A stretch of DNA of 64,000 nucleotides from Prochlorococcus sp. AG-409-P03 (GTDB lineage Bacteria > Cyanobacteriota > Cyanobacteriia > PCC-6307 > Cyanobiaceae). The position numbers and the translations under genes were made by a program. The notes beneath the pieces are model-generated. The model ran no database searches, was not told where the DNA came from, and saw only the letters and a list, made by a program, of their open reading frames with translations. The stretch spans positions 22,019 to 86,018 of the forward strand of contig QCKN01000005.1 in NCBI GenBank assembly GCA_003215295.1, in the 5' to 3' direction. Positions 29,265 to 40,107 of this stretch are shown one piece after another. The stretch's first letter is position 1, and every line of letters starts with the position of its first letter.

Positions 29265-29308
29265 AAAAAAACCATTCCTATTCCAAAAGGAGGAGGAATG
29301 GTTTTTTT
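29265..29308. terminator. Bidirectional hairpin terminator between ribE and abrB
   Basis: A perfect 15-bp inverted repeat, AAAAAAACCATTCCT and AGGAATGGTTTTTTT, around a 14-nt loop. The A and T runs at the two ends give a U-tract on both strands, so it can end both ribE (plus) and the AbrB gene (minus). Confidence 0.92.
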
Positions 29309-29329
29309 ATGTGGAGCCTGTAAAGACTC

Positions 29330-29701
29330 TTATTTGTTTGCGGACTTGATTTCCCCCTCAAGAGGTACCAACCAAATTGCGCGTGAATCTTTGCGAATTT
29401 CAATTCGGAACTCTTGACCAGGCTCTAGACCAAGCTTTTTGGTATAGGCATGACCAATGAGTAAATTGCCATTCCCATGGACACGAGTACGGAACTCTGC
29501 TTGTCTACCACGAGAAGACCTTCCTCCAGCTCGTCCGGCAGAACGGAGTTTGTAGCCTTTTGCCTCGACCAAGGCACGGTAGAAGTTTTTACGTAGAACC
29601 CTTCCGCTGGGGCCTACGTAACCACAGCCTTTAGCAATTTCATCCTCAGGACGATTGCTGAGTGACCTGGCTTTGTCCAGTAGTTCTTTTCCGACCAGCA
29701 T
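29330..29701 (-). CDS. Cyanobacterial AbrB-like transcriptional regulator
   Basis: 123-residue cyAbrB protein. In cyanobacteria these DNA-binding proteins regulate nitrogen and carbon metabolism and redox response. The N-terminal half (MLVGKELLDKARSL...GYVGPSGRVLRKNFYRALVEAKGYKL in part) is specific to the cyanobacterial type. The C-terminal half holds the AbrB-like swapped-hairpin module (RVHGNGNLLIGHAYTKKLGLEPGQEFRIEI). It forms a short monocistronic unit between the terminator and ctaE. Confidence 0.9.
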   Translation of the reverse strand: MLVGKELLDKARSLSNRPEDEIAKGCGYVGPSGRVLRKNFYRALVEAKGYKLRSAGRAGGRSSRGRQAEFRTRVHGNGNLLIGHAYTKKLGLEPGQEFRIEIRKDSRAIWLVPLEGEIKSANK

Positions 29702-29796
29702 TTGCCAGTTTTAAATTAAATGAATTCTGACGGCTAAGTCCAATTGTGGCAAGGAATTGTTCGAAAGTTTGCCTTCTAGTATCAAGATATGCTGTT

Positions 29797-30405
29797 TTAA
29801 AGCAGGTATAGGATGATAAACAGAACCACCCAAATCCCGTCTACGAAGTGCCAATAGAGCTCTGCTGCTTCTAGAGGGAAGTCATTTTTGCTTGTAATTC
29901 TCCCGCCGGGAGAACGGCTTTGCCACCATACAATTAAAATCATTATTGTGCCTAAAGTTACATGTAGACCGTGAAATCCAGTTAATGCATAAAAAGTACT
30001 TGCGTAAAGATTGTCAGTAAGGCCAAAAGGTAATGTGAAGTATTCAATCATTTGACTGCCAAGGAAGGCTAGCCCTAAGGAAGCGGTAATGAGGAGCCAG
30101 CGTTGACATAGACCAGCTTGATTTGTTTTTAGAGCTTTGCCAGCACGGTGGAATGTTGCGCTACTGAGAAGGAGTAAAATTGTGTTGATAGTTGGTAATG
30201 GCAGTTCAAGTTCATATATTGCTTCTGGCGCGAGGGGGTTAACAGCTTTGAAGGTTAGATATGCAGCGAAAAAACCTGCGAAAGTCATTCCATCCGCTAT
30301 TAAGAAAGCAATAAGCCCAAATAATCTGTGGTCTCCATGAGTTTCTTCCTCATGTACGGCCTGAAGTGAAGCGCTTTCTTCAATTTTTTTTGTGGATGTT
30401 GTCAT
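29797..30405 (-). CDS. ctaE: Cytochrome c oxidase subunit III
   Basis: Third core subunit of the aa3-type terminal oxidase. The 202 residues form five membrane segments; HEEETHGDHRLFGLIAFLIADGMTFAGFFAAY and FHGLHVTLG are typical. The shorter length, compared with about 260 in seven-helix forms, is normal for cyanobacteria. It overlaps ctaD by 4 bp. Confidence 0.95.
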   Translation of the reverse strand: MTTSTKKIEESASLQAVHEEETHGDHRLFGLIAFLIADGMTFAGFFAAYLTFKAVNPLAPEAIYELELPLPTINTILLLLSSATFHRAGKALKTNQAGLCQRWLLITASLGLAFLGSQMIEYFTLPFGLTDNLYASTFYALTGFHGLHVTLGTIMILIVWWQSRSPGGRITSKNDFPLEAAELYWHFVDGIWVVLFIILYLL

Positions 30406-32063
30406 TCCTTTGCCCTCTCGGATACTTCTTCTGTGCGTTCTTCAAGTTCTAATAATTCGTCTTTTTGACCATATCCATAGGGCTCAGTTACAAGAGGGGC
30501 TTCTCCTATCCAGTTTTCGACTGGTGGTGGCGAACTGGTTAGCCATTCAGGCGTTAGGCCTTCCCAGGGGTTGTCACCTGCTATCTGCCCTTTTATAGAG
30601 CTATGAAATATATTCCATAAAAATGGGAGTGTACTTAGTGCCATTAACAAGGCACCGAAGCTGCTGATCTGGTTTACAAAGGTGAATTGTGGGTCGTATT
30701 CGGCAACACGTCTAGGCATACCATTTAGACCTAGCCAATGTTGCGGAGCAAAGCATAGATTGAAGCCGATAAAGGTTATGAAGAAGTGAATCCTCCCGAG
30801 GTTTTCATTAAGCATTTTCCCAGTAGCCTTTGGGAACCAGTGATATATCGAGGAAAAGATTACAAATACAGAGCCTCCATAGACTACATAGTGGAAGTGG
30901 GCAACAACAAAGTAGGTATCGTGGACATGCACATCGAAAGGAACTTGAGCTAGTGCAACGCCTGTGATCCCTCCTAAGACGAAATTAATAATAAAGCCAC
31001 AAGAGAATAGAACGGCGCTGTTTAGGGATATTCGCCCACCCCAGAGAGTGGCAACCCAATTGAAGAACTTAATGCCTGTAGGGACGGCGATGAAAGCTGT
31101 GGCAATGGTAAAGAAAAGACGCATCCATGGTGGCGTCCCACTTGTAAACATATGGTGTGCCCAGACCATAAGTCCAAGAACTACAATTGCCATTATTGAG
31201 TACACCATTGTGGTATAGCCAAAAAGAGGTTTTCGACAATGGATAGGCAGGATTTCACTGACTAAGCCGAAAGCTGGCAACACCATTATGTAAACAGCTG
31301 GATGTGAGTAGAACCAAAACAGATGTTGATAGACAATCACATTTCCTCCCAGGGCTGGATTGAAGAAGCCTGTATGAGCAACTATGTCAAAACTTAGAAG
31401 GATTAAAGTCCCTGCAAGTACTGGAGTGGATAAGACGACAAGGATGCTTGTTCCTAGCATTGCCCAGCAATACATAGGTAGCTGCATAAGTTTTAGGCCA
31501 GGTCTTCGAAGCTTGAGAATGGTTGCAATGAAGTTAATACCACCAAAAATCGAGCTTCCTCCTAATAGCAGCACGCTTAGTATCCAGATTATTTGTCCAG
31601 TCGCTGGTGACGTAATGCTTAGTGGTGGGTATGCAGTCCAGCCTGATTGAGCTGCCCCTGTTATGAAATAACTGCTAATTAGCATTAAACCTGCTGGAGG
31701 AATTAGCCAGAAAGCCACGGCATTCAAACGAGGAAATGCCATATCTCTAGCGCCTACGTAGAATGGAATTAAGTAGTTACCAAAAGCTCCATTTACAACA
31801 GGTACAATCCACAAAAATATCATTATTGTCCCATGCAGAGTTAAGACTTGGTTATAAACATCTCTTGCCATAAAATCCGACATTGGACTAGTTAGTTCAA
31901 TACGTATTGCACTCGCTAGTAGGCCTCCTATAAGGTAAAATAGAAAACCACATACTAAATATTGAATTCCAATAACCTTATGATCTAAACTAAAACTTAG
32001 GTATCTCAATAAACCTTTAGGTTGAAGGCTTACTTTATCAGTTGGAGGAATGGAAATAGTCAT
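30402..32063 (-). CDS. ctaD: Cytochrome c oxidase subunit I
   Basis: Catalytic subunit with heme a, heme a3 and CuB, reducing O2 to water. The 553 residues have twelve helices. The heme a ligand is in LTLHGTIM, the CuB histidine and cross-linked tyrosine in FWFYSHPAVYIMVLPAFG, the HH pair in VWAHHMFTSG, and the heme ligands in HDTYFVVAHFHYV. Start and stop each overlap neighbours by 4 bp (ctaC-ctaD-ctaE). Confidence 0.97.
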   Translation of the reverse strand: MTISIPPTDKVSLQPKGLLRYLSFSLDHKVIGIQYLVCGFLFYLIGGLLASAIRIELTSPMSDFMARDVYNQVLTLHGTIMIFLWIVPVVNGAFGNYLIPFYVGARDMAFPRLNAVAFWLIPPAGLMLISSYFITGAAQSGWTAYPPLSITSPATGQIIWILSVLLLGGSSIFGGINFIATILKLRRPGLKLMQLPMYCWAMLGTSILVVLSTPVLAGTLILLSFDIVAHTGFFNPALGGNVIVYQHLFWFYSHPAVYIMVLPAFGLVSEILPIHCRKPLFGYTTMVYSIMAIVVLGLMVWAHHMFTSGTPPWMRLFFTIATAFIAVPTGIKFFNWVATLWGGRISLNSAVLFSCGFIINFVLGGITGVALAQVPFDVHVHDTYFVVAHFHYVVYGGSVFVIFSSIYHWFPKATGKMLNENLGRIHFFITFIGFNLCFAPQHWLGLNGMPRRVAEYDPQFTFVNQISSFGALLMALSTLPFLWNIFHSSIKGQIAGDNPWEGLTPEWLTSSPPPVENWIGEAPLVTEPYGYGQKDELLELEERTEEVSERAKE

Positions 32064-32884
32064 GCTTCAGTAATCAAATCCTTGGCATTTTTGTTGAACC
32101 ATTCTTGGTAGTTGGCTTGATCCTCTACTACCACTGTGGAACGCATTCCACCATGGTATGGCCCACAGAGTTCAGCGCAAATTATGGGATAGCGACCAGG
32201 CTTCGTTGGTGTGAAGTTGAGGATAGTAGGTTGTCCTGGGATTACATCCTGCTTTAAACGAAATTCTGGAACCCAAAATGCATGGATAACATCATTAGAC
32301 TCCATCTTGAGGGTCACGGGTTCTCCTGTTGGAACGTGAAGTTCTCCTGCAATGATGTCTCCTTTTGGGTAATGAAAAAGGAAGGCGAACTGCATGGCAG
32401 TGACCTCAACAGACAATCCCGACACTGTGTTTTCTGAGTCTTGGGTAATGGGGCCCGCCCCAATTCCTCCCCATATGCGATTTTCAGAAACATCTGTATG
32501 GTGATGTCCCTCAGATTGAAGAGGTTGCATCCCTCCCATGCGGTCATAGATGTCGTAGCTATATATTCCTACAAATAAGATGACTACTGCAGGAATAGCT
32601 GTCCATAAGATTTCAAGAGGTAGATTTCCCTCTAAGGGGATGCCATCACCATGTTGACCAGGCTTTCGTCGGAATTGAAACAGGCTATAAACAACCAGTC
32701 CAAACATTCCTAAAAAGAGGATTGTTCCTATTGTGAACAACACTCTGAAGAGTTCATCGTAAACCGGGGCATTCAGACTTGCGTCCTCAGGTAGAAGGTT
32801 GACGTGTTGACCAACCCATACACTTCCCAAGATCAGCGCAAGGCTAAGCAGGACAGTAATTATGGCCGAAGATTTCGGCACCAC
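32060..32884 (-). CDS. ctaC: Cytochrome c oxidase subunit II
   Basis: Receives electrons from cytochrome c6 or plastocyanin at the CuA centre. 274 residues from a GTG start. Two membrane helices (about 8-30 and 45-67) precede the cupredoxin domain. CuA ligands are visible in VIHAFWVPEF and CAELCGPYHGGM. It heads the ctaCDE operon and is divergent from ctaA. Confidence 0.95.
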   Translation of the reverse strand: MVPKSSAIITVLLSLALILGSVWVGQHVNLLPEDASLNAPVYDELFRVLFTIGTILFLGMFGLVVYSLFQFRRKPGQHGDGIPLEGNLPLEILWTAIPAVVILFVGIYSYDIYDRMGGMQPLQSEGHHHTDVSENRIWGGIGAGPITQDSENTVSGLSVEVTAMQFAFLFHYPKGDIIAGELHVPTGEPVTLKMESNDVIHAFWVPEFRLKQDVIPGQPTILNFTPTKPGRYPIICAELCGPYHGGMRSTVVVEDQANYQEWFNKNAKDLITEA

Positions 32885-33150
32885 ATTGCCTCAGATATGT
32901 TCTAAGGGTATGAAAAAGAGTCCCGTTCGGCATGAATGGGATTGTTAAATCGAGATGAAATTCTCGAAAGAGCTATATTTTGCAAGGACTTTGGCTCGCC
33001 TCTCAAAGAAAATTAGAAAATACTTCTGTCAGCAATGGGAGATTTAATAGCAGTAAATGGTGTTGCAGACGTCCATACAACGTCAAGTATTGCTTTTGGC
33101 AGCTACTTTGCACAAATACCTCTTTTTCCTTAGGGGACTGAGTTAATTCT

Positions 33151-34077
33151 TTGACTGCCTCATCTCAGCCTTTAATTCATCGACGACTTGCTCAACTGGC
33201 GGCTCATCTTTTAGTCGCTGTTATTGCCTTGGTTGCGATAGGAGGAGCTACACGGGTAATGGAAGCTGGATTGGCATGTCCAGACTGGCCTCTTTGTTTT
33301 GGGTCTTTTTTCCCTGAAAGACATATGAACCTCAAGGTTTTTCTTGAGTGGTTTCATCGCTTTGATGCTTTTATTATTGGGATCTTTGCTCTGGTTCAGT
33401 TTGGGCTAGCTTTTCTTTGGCGGTCTCAATTGCCCAGATGGCTTCCTTGGGCAAATGGACTAATTGTAATTTTGATTGCATTACAGGGTGCTCTTGGTGC
33501 TTTAACGGTTCTTCAACTTTTGCCATCCCTAGTTGTCACTGCTCATTTGGTTTTAGCTTTAACACTAGTTGCCTTGGTTAGTGCGATTACAGAGAGATTG
33601 CAGTCTCCTAATGGACTCTTGCCTCCTTTATGGTGGCGTTTCTTTTCGGGTGGTGCCCTTCTGTCGGTTTTTGGCCAGTCGATTCTTGGTGCTCGCATGG
33701 CTACTTCCTGGTCAGTGCAGCGCTGTGCAAATCAAGGACACAACTGCCAATGGCTTGACTGGCATAAAGGTTTTGCCCTGGCTGTTGTGTCTTTAGTTTT
33801 TATTTTTATTTTGATCGCTATTTTCTCAGGAGGATGGGCTAGAAGTCAGTGGCCATCATTTTTGGTGGTTGTTGCATTGTTATCAACTCAGATTGCTCTT
33901 GGAATTTTGTCACTACACTTTTCTCTCTCTCAGCCTGTGATCACAGTTGCACATCAACTTCTTGCAGCTCTTTTGGTTGCATTCCTAGCATCGCTCAGTT
34001 GTCGGGGGCCGAATCTTTTACCTTCGAGATTAGTTCTTTTAAGTAAAGAGTCTGTTTTGGAATCTTGTCATGGTTAG
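33151..34077 (+). CDS. ctaA: Heme A synthase
   Basis: Oxidises the C8 methyl of heme O to make heme A for the oxidase. 308 residues from a TTG start ([21 protein letters not shown]). Eight helices in two four-helix halves, with a histidine-bearing [19 protein letters not shown] and later [12 protein letters not shown] cysteine pair occurs in a periplasmic loop ([10 protein letters not shown]). It overlaps ctaB by 8 bp and is divergent from ctaCDE, giving a complete oxidase-biogenesis locus. Confidence 0.93.
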   Translation: MTASSQPLIHRRLAQLAAHLLVAVIALVAIGGATRVMEAGLACPDWPLCFGSFFPERHMNLKVFLEWFHRFDAFIIGIFALVQFGLAFLWRSQLPRWLPWANGLIVILIALQGALGALTVLQLLPSLVVTAHLVLALTLVALVSAITERLQSPNGLLPPLWWRFFSGGALLSVFGQSILGARMATSWSVQRCANQGHNCQWLDWHKGFALAVVSLVFIFILIAIFSGGWARSQWPSFLVVVALLSTQIALGILSLHFSLSQPVITVAHQLLAALLVAFLASLSCRGPNLLPSRLVLLSKESVLESCHG

Positions 34078-35059
34078 TTCTATTCAGGAGACAATTCAGT
34101 CGGAACTGGTGAGGGAAAATGTCGTTCCTTCTCGGAAGTTAGTCAAGCTTCCGCCATGGCTCGAGGTGGCAAAGCCAAGACTTATCCCTCTCCTTTTGGC
34201 TACGACACTCGGTGGTATGGCTTTATCTGAAGGTTGGCCATTGTCTTCTCCTCGTCTTTTTTGCACTCTCGGAGGAGGTGCGTTGGCAGCTGCAGCGGCA
34301 GGAGCTCTGAATTGTCTTTGGGAGCAGGAGCTTGATGGACGTATGCAGAGGACTAGTGGCAGAGCTTTGCCATCAGGTCGGCTTGCTCCAGGGACTGTTT
34401 TTGTTGGCGCTATTTCTTGTACATTGGCTGCTGCAACACTCCTTGTTAGTGGAGTTAACTGTCTTGCAGCTGGCCTCTCCTTGCTTGGGCTATGCAGTTA
34501 TGTATTGCTTTATACAGCTCTCCTTAAGCCACGAACCTCACAGAATATCGTGATTGGTGGAGTGGCAGGTGCCATACCGCCGTTGGTTGGCGCTGCTGCT
34601 GCCACTGGACATGTTGGTTTAAGCGGATGGTGGTTATTTGCTCTTGTGATGGTTTGGACTCCAGCACACTTTTGGGCTCTTGCTCTTTTGTTAAAGGATG
34701 ACTACCAATCAGTAGGAATCCCAATGCTTCCAGTTGTTAAGGGATCTGTAGCTACAGCGAATGCGATTTTTTGGTATGGCTGGGCGACTGTCCTTTTAAG
34801 TAGCTTGGGCATTTGGGCTTTACCAGAAGGTGGTTTGCTTTATGCCGTCCTGTTGATTCCTTTTAATGCTCGTCTTCTTCAAATGATTCATAGGCTTTGT
34901 GGCGACCCAAATGATTTGGATCGAGCTAAGGGTCTGTTCAGGTGGTCAATCCTTTACATGTTTGGGATTTGCTTACTTTTAGTTATTAGTCGACAACCCT
35001 TGGCAGTCGAGTTTGATATTCAAGGAATGGCACTCTTGGGTCAAATGCTTAGCTTTTAG
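34070..35059 (+). CDS. ctaB: Protoheme IX farnesyltransferase (heme O synthase)
   Basis: Adds a farnesyl group to protoheme to make heme O. The 329 residues form a UbiA-superfamily membrane protein. First aspartate-rich site [23 protein letters not shown] (part of the NxxxDxxxDxxMxRT pattern), and the second region [28 protein letters not shown] is diagnostic of CtaB. Confidence 0.95.
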   Translation: MVSSIQETIQSELVRENVVPSRKLVKLPPWLEVAKPRLIPLLLATTLGGMALSEGWPLSSPRLFCTLGGGALAAAAAGALNCLWEQELDGRMQRTSGRALPSGRLAPGTVFVGAISCTLAAATLLVSGVNCLAAGLSLLGLCSYVLLYTALLKPRTSQNIVIGGVAGAIPPLVGAAAATGHVGLSGWWLFALVMVWTPAHFWALALLLKDDYQSVGIPMLPVVKGSVATANAIFWYGWATVLLSSLGIWALPEGGLLYAVLLIPFNARLLQMIHRLCGDPNDLDRAKGLFRWSILYMFGICLLLVISRQPLAVEFDIQGMALLGQMLSF

Positions 35060-35161
35060 CCCGCAATTTAAATAAAATCTAGTCAGCTTATCTAAACATT
35101 AACTGCAAACCTCCTCTAATGACTAGATACTCAATCATTCACTGAGGGAACTCTTATATCG

Positions 35162-36175
35162 ATGTCTCTGATAGAACTTCAGGAAGTGGTTAAAACTTAC
35201 GGGTCAGTCAAGGCTCTTAGAGGTTTGAACCTGAGTATTCCTGAAGGATGCCTGTACGGCTTGCTTGGCCCAAATGGCTCTGGTAAGACAACTACTTTGC
35301 GAATTCTCTCAACCTTGTTGGAGCCTGATTCAGGTCAGGTTCATGTAGCTGGCTTTAATGTTCTTGGAAATCCTCGTGCTGTAAGAACTCGTTTGGGTTT
35401 TGTCGCTCAAGACATTGCCTTGGATAAGATTCTTACAGGACGCGAGTTGCTTCAGTTACAAGGAGATCTTTATCATCTCAGGTCTTCAGTTAAGGATCTT
35501 CGTATTGCTGAGTTAACTGCAAGGCTGGATATGGATAGTTGGATTGATCGTCGCTGCGGTTCTTATTCAGGAGGAATGAAGAGAAGGCTTGATCTTGCGG
35601 CAGGTTTATTACACCAACCCAAGGTTTTGGTTTTGGATGAACCAACAGTTGGTTTGGATATTGAGAGCCGTACAACAATTTGGAACTTATTGAGAGAGCT
35701 GAAATCCCTGGGAACCACAATTCTATTAAGTAGTCACTATCTGGAGGAGGTAGATGTTCTTGCGGACAGAATGGCAATAATGGACAATGGACGAGTAATT
35801 GCAGAAGGGACGCCTGCAGATCTTAAGAAGGAACTTGGAGGTGATCGAATAACACTGAGGGTTCAAGAATTTAGTGATGAAAATGAGTCTGAGGAAGTTA
35901 GGAGTTTGTTGTCATCGATAAATGAAGTTAGTCATGTCGTTATTAACCGCTCTCAAGGATTTTCATTGAACCTTGTTGTGGATGATCAGAATGTGTTACC
36001 CCTTATACGTCAATGTCTAGAGAGAGCAGGCTTTAGTATCTTTTCACTTTCCCAAAGTAGACCTAGCTTGGATGATGTTTATCTGAGATCTACTGGGAAG
36101 ACATTAATGGATGCTGAGCTTGAGCTAGCAGGGAAAAGAGACGTAAAACTTGAGAGCAAGAAGGCTATGCGGTAA
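35162..36175 (+). CDS. ABC-2 type exporter ATP-binding protein
   Basis: 337-residue ATPase of the DrrA/NodI type: Walker A GPNGSGKTT, signature SYSGGMKRRLDLA, Walker B VLVLDEPTVGLDI, switch histidine LLSSHYLEEVD. A C-terminal domain of about 110 residues follows, as in daunorubicin-resistance type exporters. The permease is the next gene, 67 bp on. The cargo is unknown; a link to heme or oxidase assembly is suggested only by position after ctaAB. Confidence 0.88.
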   Translation: MSLIELQEVVKTYGSVKALRGLNLSIPEGCLYGLLGPNGSGKTTTLRILSTLLEPDSGQVHVAGFNVLGNPRAVRTRLGFVAQDIALDKILTGRELLQLQGDLYHLRSSVKDLRIAELTARLDMDSWIDRRCGSYSGGMKRRLDLAAGLLHQPKVLVLDEPTVGLDIESRTTIWNLLRELKSLGTTILLSSHYLEEVDVLADRMAIMDNGRVIAEGTPADLKKELGGDRITLRVQEFSDENESEEVRSLLSSINEVSHVVINRSQGFSLNLVVDDQNVLPLIRQCLERAGFSIFSLSQSRPSLDDVYLRSTGKTLMDAELELAGKRDVKLESKKAMR

Positions 36176-36242
36176 ATCTTCTGCTTATGTCGCGCATTAT
36201 TTAGGTGCTATTTAAACAAACAATGTCTTTCATAATGAATCG

Positions 36243-37097
36243 ATGACTGGATCTATTGAATTTCCTACTTCTGAACCTGCTAGCCAGATGCAGCTTGCAA
36301 GTTTTACTCAAGAAACATTGGCATTAACCAGGCGGCTTTTTCTTCAATTGGCTAGACGTCCTTCCACTTTAATTGCTGGAGTTTTACAGCCAGTTATTTG
36401 GCTAATCCTTTTTGGGGCTTTGTTCTCCAATGCTCCTGAAGAGCTTTTGCCAGGTGGTATGAGCTATGGCAGGTTTCTTGGCGCGGGTGTAATTGTTTTT
36501 ACTGCTTTCAGTGGTGCTTTGAATGCAGGCTTGCCTGTCATGTTTGATCGTGAATTTGGTTTTCTTAACCGGCTATTAGTTGCGCCTTTAATAAGTCGAA
36601 GCTCGATTGTTTTGGCTTCGGTGATTTATATCACTGCAACAACTCTTATTCAATGTTTTTCAATTATGGCGATGGCTTCTTTCCTTGGATATGGGTGGCC
36701 AGAACCTGGAGGACTTCTTTTGACTGTATTGACTTTAGTGATATTAGTTTTTGCTGTTACGGCAATTAGTCTTGGCCTTGCATTTTCCCTCCCAGGACAT
36801 ATTGAACTTATTGCAGTGATATTTGTTGTCAACTTGCCTTTGCTTTTCGCAAGTACTGCATTGGCTCCAATTTCTTTCATGCCAGCCTGGCTGGGCTGGC
36901 TTGCAACCATTAATCCGCTTACCTTTGCTATAGAACCCATCCGTGCTGCTTATGGCGGTTCAGTAGATCTTCACACTGTTCTCATTCATGCCCCCTATGG
37001 GGATGTAAATGGGTTTGGATGTTTAGCTATTTTGATGGGACTCTCTATTGGGCTTTTCTTTTTGATCCGTCCAATGTTAAATCGTAAACTTGCTTGA
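36243..37097 (+). CDS. ABC-2 type exporter permease
   Basis: 284-residue membrane partner of the preceding ATPase. Six hydrophobic segments, including LIAGVLQPVIWLILFGALFS and a C-terminal LAILMGLSIGLFFLIRPML, match the ABC-2/NodJ-DrrB fold. The motif FGFLNRLLVAPLISRSSIVLASVIY is the conserved cytoplasmic coupling region. It overlaps the start of the next hypothetical ORF by 8 bp. Confidence 0.88.
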   Translation: MTGSIEFPTSEPASQMQLASFTQETLALTRRLFLQLARRPSTLIAGVLQPVIWLILFGALFSNAPEELLPGGMSYGRFLGAGVIVFTAFSGALNAGLPVMFDREFGFLNRLLVAPLISRSSIVLASVIYITATTLIQCFSIMAMASFLGYGWPEPGGLLLTVLTLVILVFAVTAISLGLAFSLPGHIELIAVIFVVNLPLLFASTALAPISFMPAWLGWLATINPLTFAIEPIRAAYGGSVDLHTVLIHAPYGDVNGFGCLAILMGLSIGLFFLIRPMLNRKLA

Positions 37098-37653
37098 ACT
37101 CGTGAACAAAAATCTTATTAAGGACTCCTTTCTTCATCGAAAGGCAGATCTAAAACAACAACTCTCTAATGCATCACTTCTATCAAATGAGGAAGATGTT
37201 TCAATTTTGGAGGCGCAGTGGGTTCACCGTTTTGGGTTTGAAACACTACCTACTAACTCTAAAATTCTAAGTTCCACTAATTCAAAAAGCCTTTTTACTG
37301 GAAATCAATATCAGAGTTCCTTCGTGACCGAAAATGGGCACAACAAAGAAAGGGAGGCTGATTTTTCATCTATAGCTTCAGATACTCAAGTAAGAAGAGC
37401 TGTCTCCTCACTTGAACCATCTCAAACAGAAGACTTGGATGTCAAAGATGTCAAAGATGTCAAAGATGTCAATGACGCCTCATTAAAGGAGCGAGTTGAG
37501 GATTTCAAATCTTCTAAGCAAGATTGTGCTGAATTAAAAGAGCATGAGATTTTTGTAAAGCACGAATTGTTTGTTTCGCCACCACCACGATCCTTAAAAC
37601 GTCTTCGTCGTTGGATTCCTATGATTGAAGAGAACTTGCCCAAGGCTTCTTAA
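37090..37653 (+). CDS. Hypothetical protein with DVK repeats
   Basis: Not recognised. 187 residues from a TTG; a GTG at 37102 (MNKNLIKDSF) is an alternative. There is no membrane segment and the composition is polar and serine-rich, so it is probably partly disordered. A short motif, WVHRFGFETLP, lies near residue 48, and the C-terminus (SPPPRSLKRLRRWIPMIEENLPKAS) is basic. The middle contains a DVKDVKDVKDVND run encoded by a 9-bp repeat. It follows the exporter permease directly and may share its transcript. Confidence 0.6.
   Translation: MLELVNKNLIKDSFLHRKADLKQQLSNASLLSNEEDVSILEAQWVHRFGFETLPTNSKILSSTNSKSLFTGNQYQSSFVTENGHNKEREADFSSIASDTQVRRAVSSLEPSQTEDLDVKDVKDVKDVNDASLKERVEDFKSSKQDCAELKEHEIFVKHELFVSPPPRSLKRLRRWIPMIEENLPKAS
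37438..37473 (+). repeat. Four-copy 9-bp tandem repeat
   Basis: Four copies of GATGTCAAA (the last ends AAT) encode DVK units in the hypothetical protein. The copies are in frame, so unit changes would alter length without breaking the gene. Confidence 0.95.
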
Positions 37654-37708
37654 ATCTTTTTAGGCAAGAATATTCGTATAAGAAATATCTTTATTGCTTT
37701 AGGAAGAG

Positions 37709-37744
37709 CCTAATAAATCAATTTTTTTAATTTGACTTATTAGG
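37709..37744. terminator. Hairpin between convergent hypothetical gene and groEL
   Basis: A 13-bp inverted repeat, CCTAATAAATCAA with TTGACTTATTAGG (one mismatch, which is a G-U wobble on the RNA read from the minus strand), around a 10-nt T-rich loop. It lies in the 100-bp gap between two converging genes. Neither side has a clear U-run, so it is a candidate transcript end or 3'-stabilising structure rather than a textbook terminator. Confidence 0.5.
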
Positions 37745-37755
37745 GAAAACCTGTA

Positions 37756-39477
<1,722 letters not shown>

Positions 39478-39602
39478 CTATTGGTACTCACATTAATTTC
39501 CCACAGTAAGCCGACTCATTGGGAGGGGCTTTAAGTGGGGAAAGCCGAATCCTTTCACTTTTTGCATTACCAGTGAAGGATAAACCTAGTTATGTTCTTA
39601 AT

Positions 39603-39779
39603 ATGAATGACTCTGGCTCGTTATTTTTCATACTTATGGCCGTTTTGGCCGGGGTGATGACATTGGTATATTTTCCTTTGCGCTTTTTCCTTACTGCTAC
39701 TGCTAGGAGTAGGAGGTTGAAGCTTTTGCAACGCATTAGAAGATTACGTGATGAACTTGGCCAATCCTTAGACACTTAG
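39603..39779 (+). CDS. Small single-helix membrane protein
   Basis: Not recognised by name. 58 residues from the ATG at 39603 (MNDSGSLFFILMAVLAGVMTLVYFPLRFFL). The track start at 39519 is rejected because the extra 28 residues lie in groEL's upstream region and add nothing family-like. One membrane helix (about 7-29) is followed by a basic C-terminal helix (RSRRLKLLQRIRRLRDELG), predicted cytoplasmic by the positive-inside rule. Divergent from groEL. Confidence 0.62.
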   Translation: MNDSGSLFFILMAVLAGVMTLVYFPLRFFLTATARSRRLKLLQRIRRLRDELGQSLDT

Positions 39780-40107
39780 AAGATAGGAGTCTCCTCCTAT
39801 AGCGTTTGAATAATAATCCATTAAACAATAATTTAGTTCAGTGCTCTTTTGAATTTTAACAAGTGATTTGGATTTTGTTTTCTAAAGTTGGATATTAATT
39901 TCTATGCTTTAGACTAATAATCTCTAATTCGTATTTAGAGCAGGTTTTAATTTACGTTCCAACTTGCAATTTCTTGTCACAGACTTATTCCATTGCAGTA
40001 CATAAAATTGAAACAGAAAAATCTTCTTTGGATCTTTTCTTTTAATAATTATATGATTAGGTAATAAATTAGTTGTTAGTTTATCTTCTGCGCTGAGAAT
40101 ACTTAGG
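39780..40107. other. 328-bp AT-rich intergenic region
   Basis: Lies between the small membrane-protein gene and the end of fabG, which converge. At 39783-39800 a short hairpin (ATAGGAG, TCTC, CTCCTAT) follows the upstream stop and may mark a transcript end. The rest is AT-rich with no ORF, tRNA or repeat that I can support. Confidence 0.6.
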
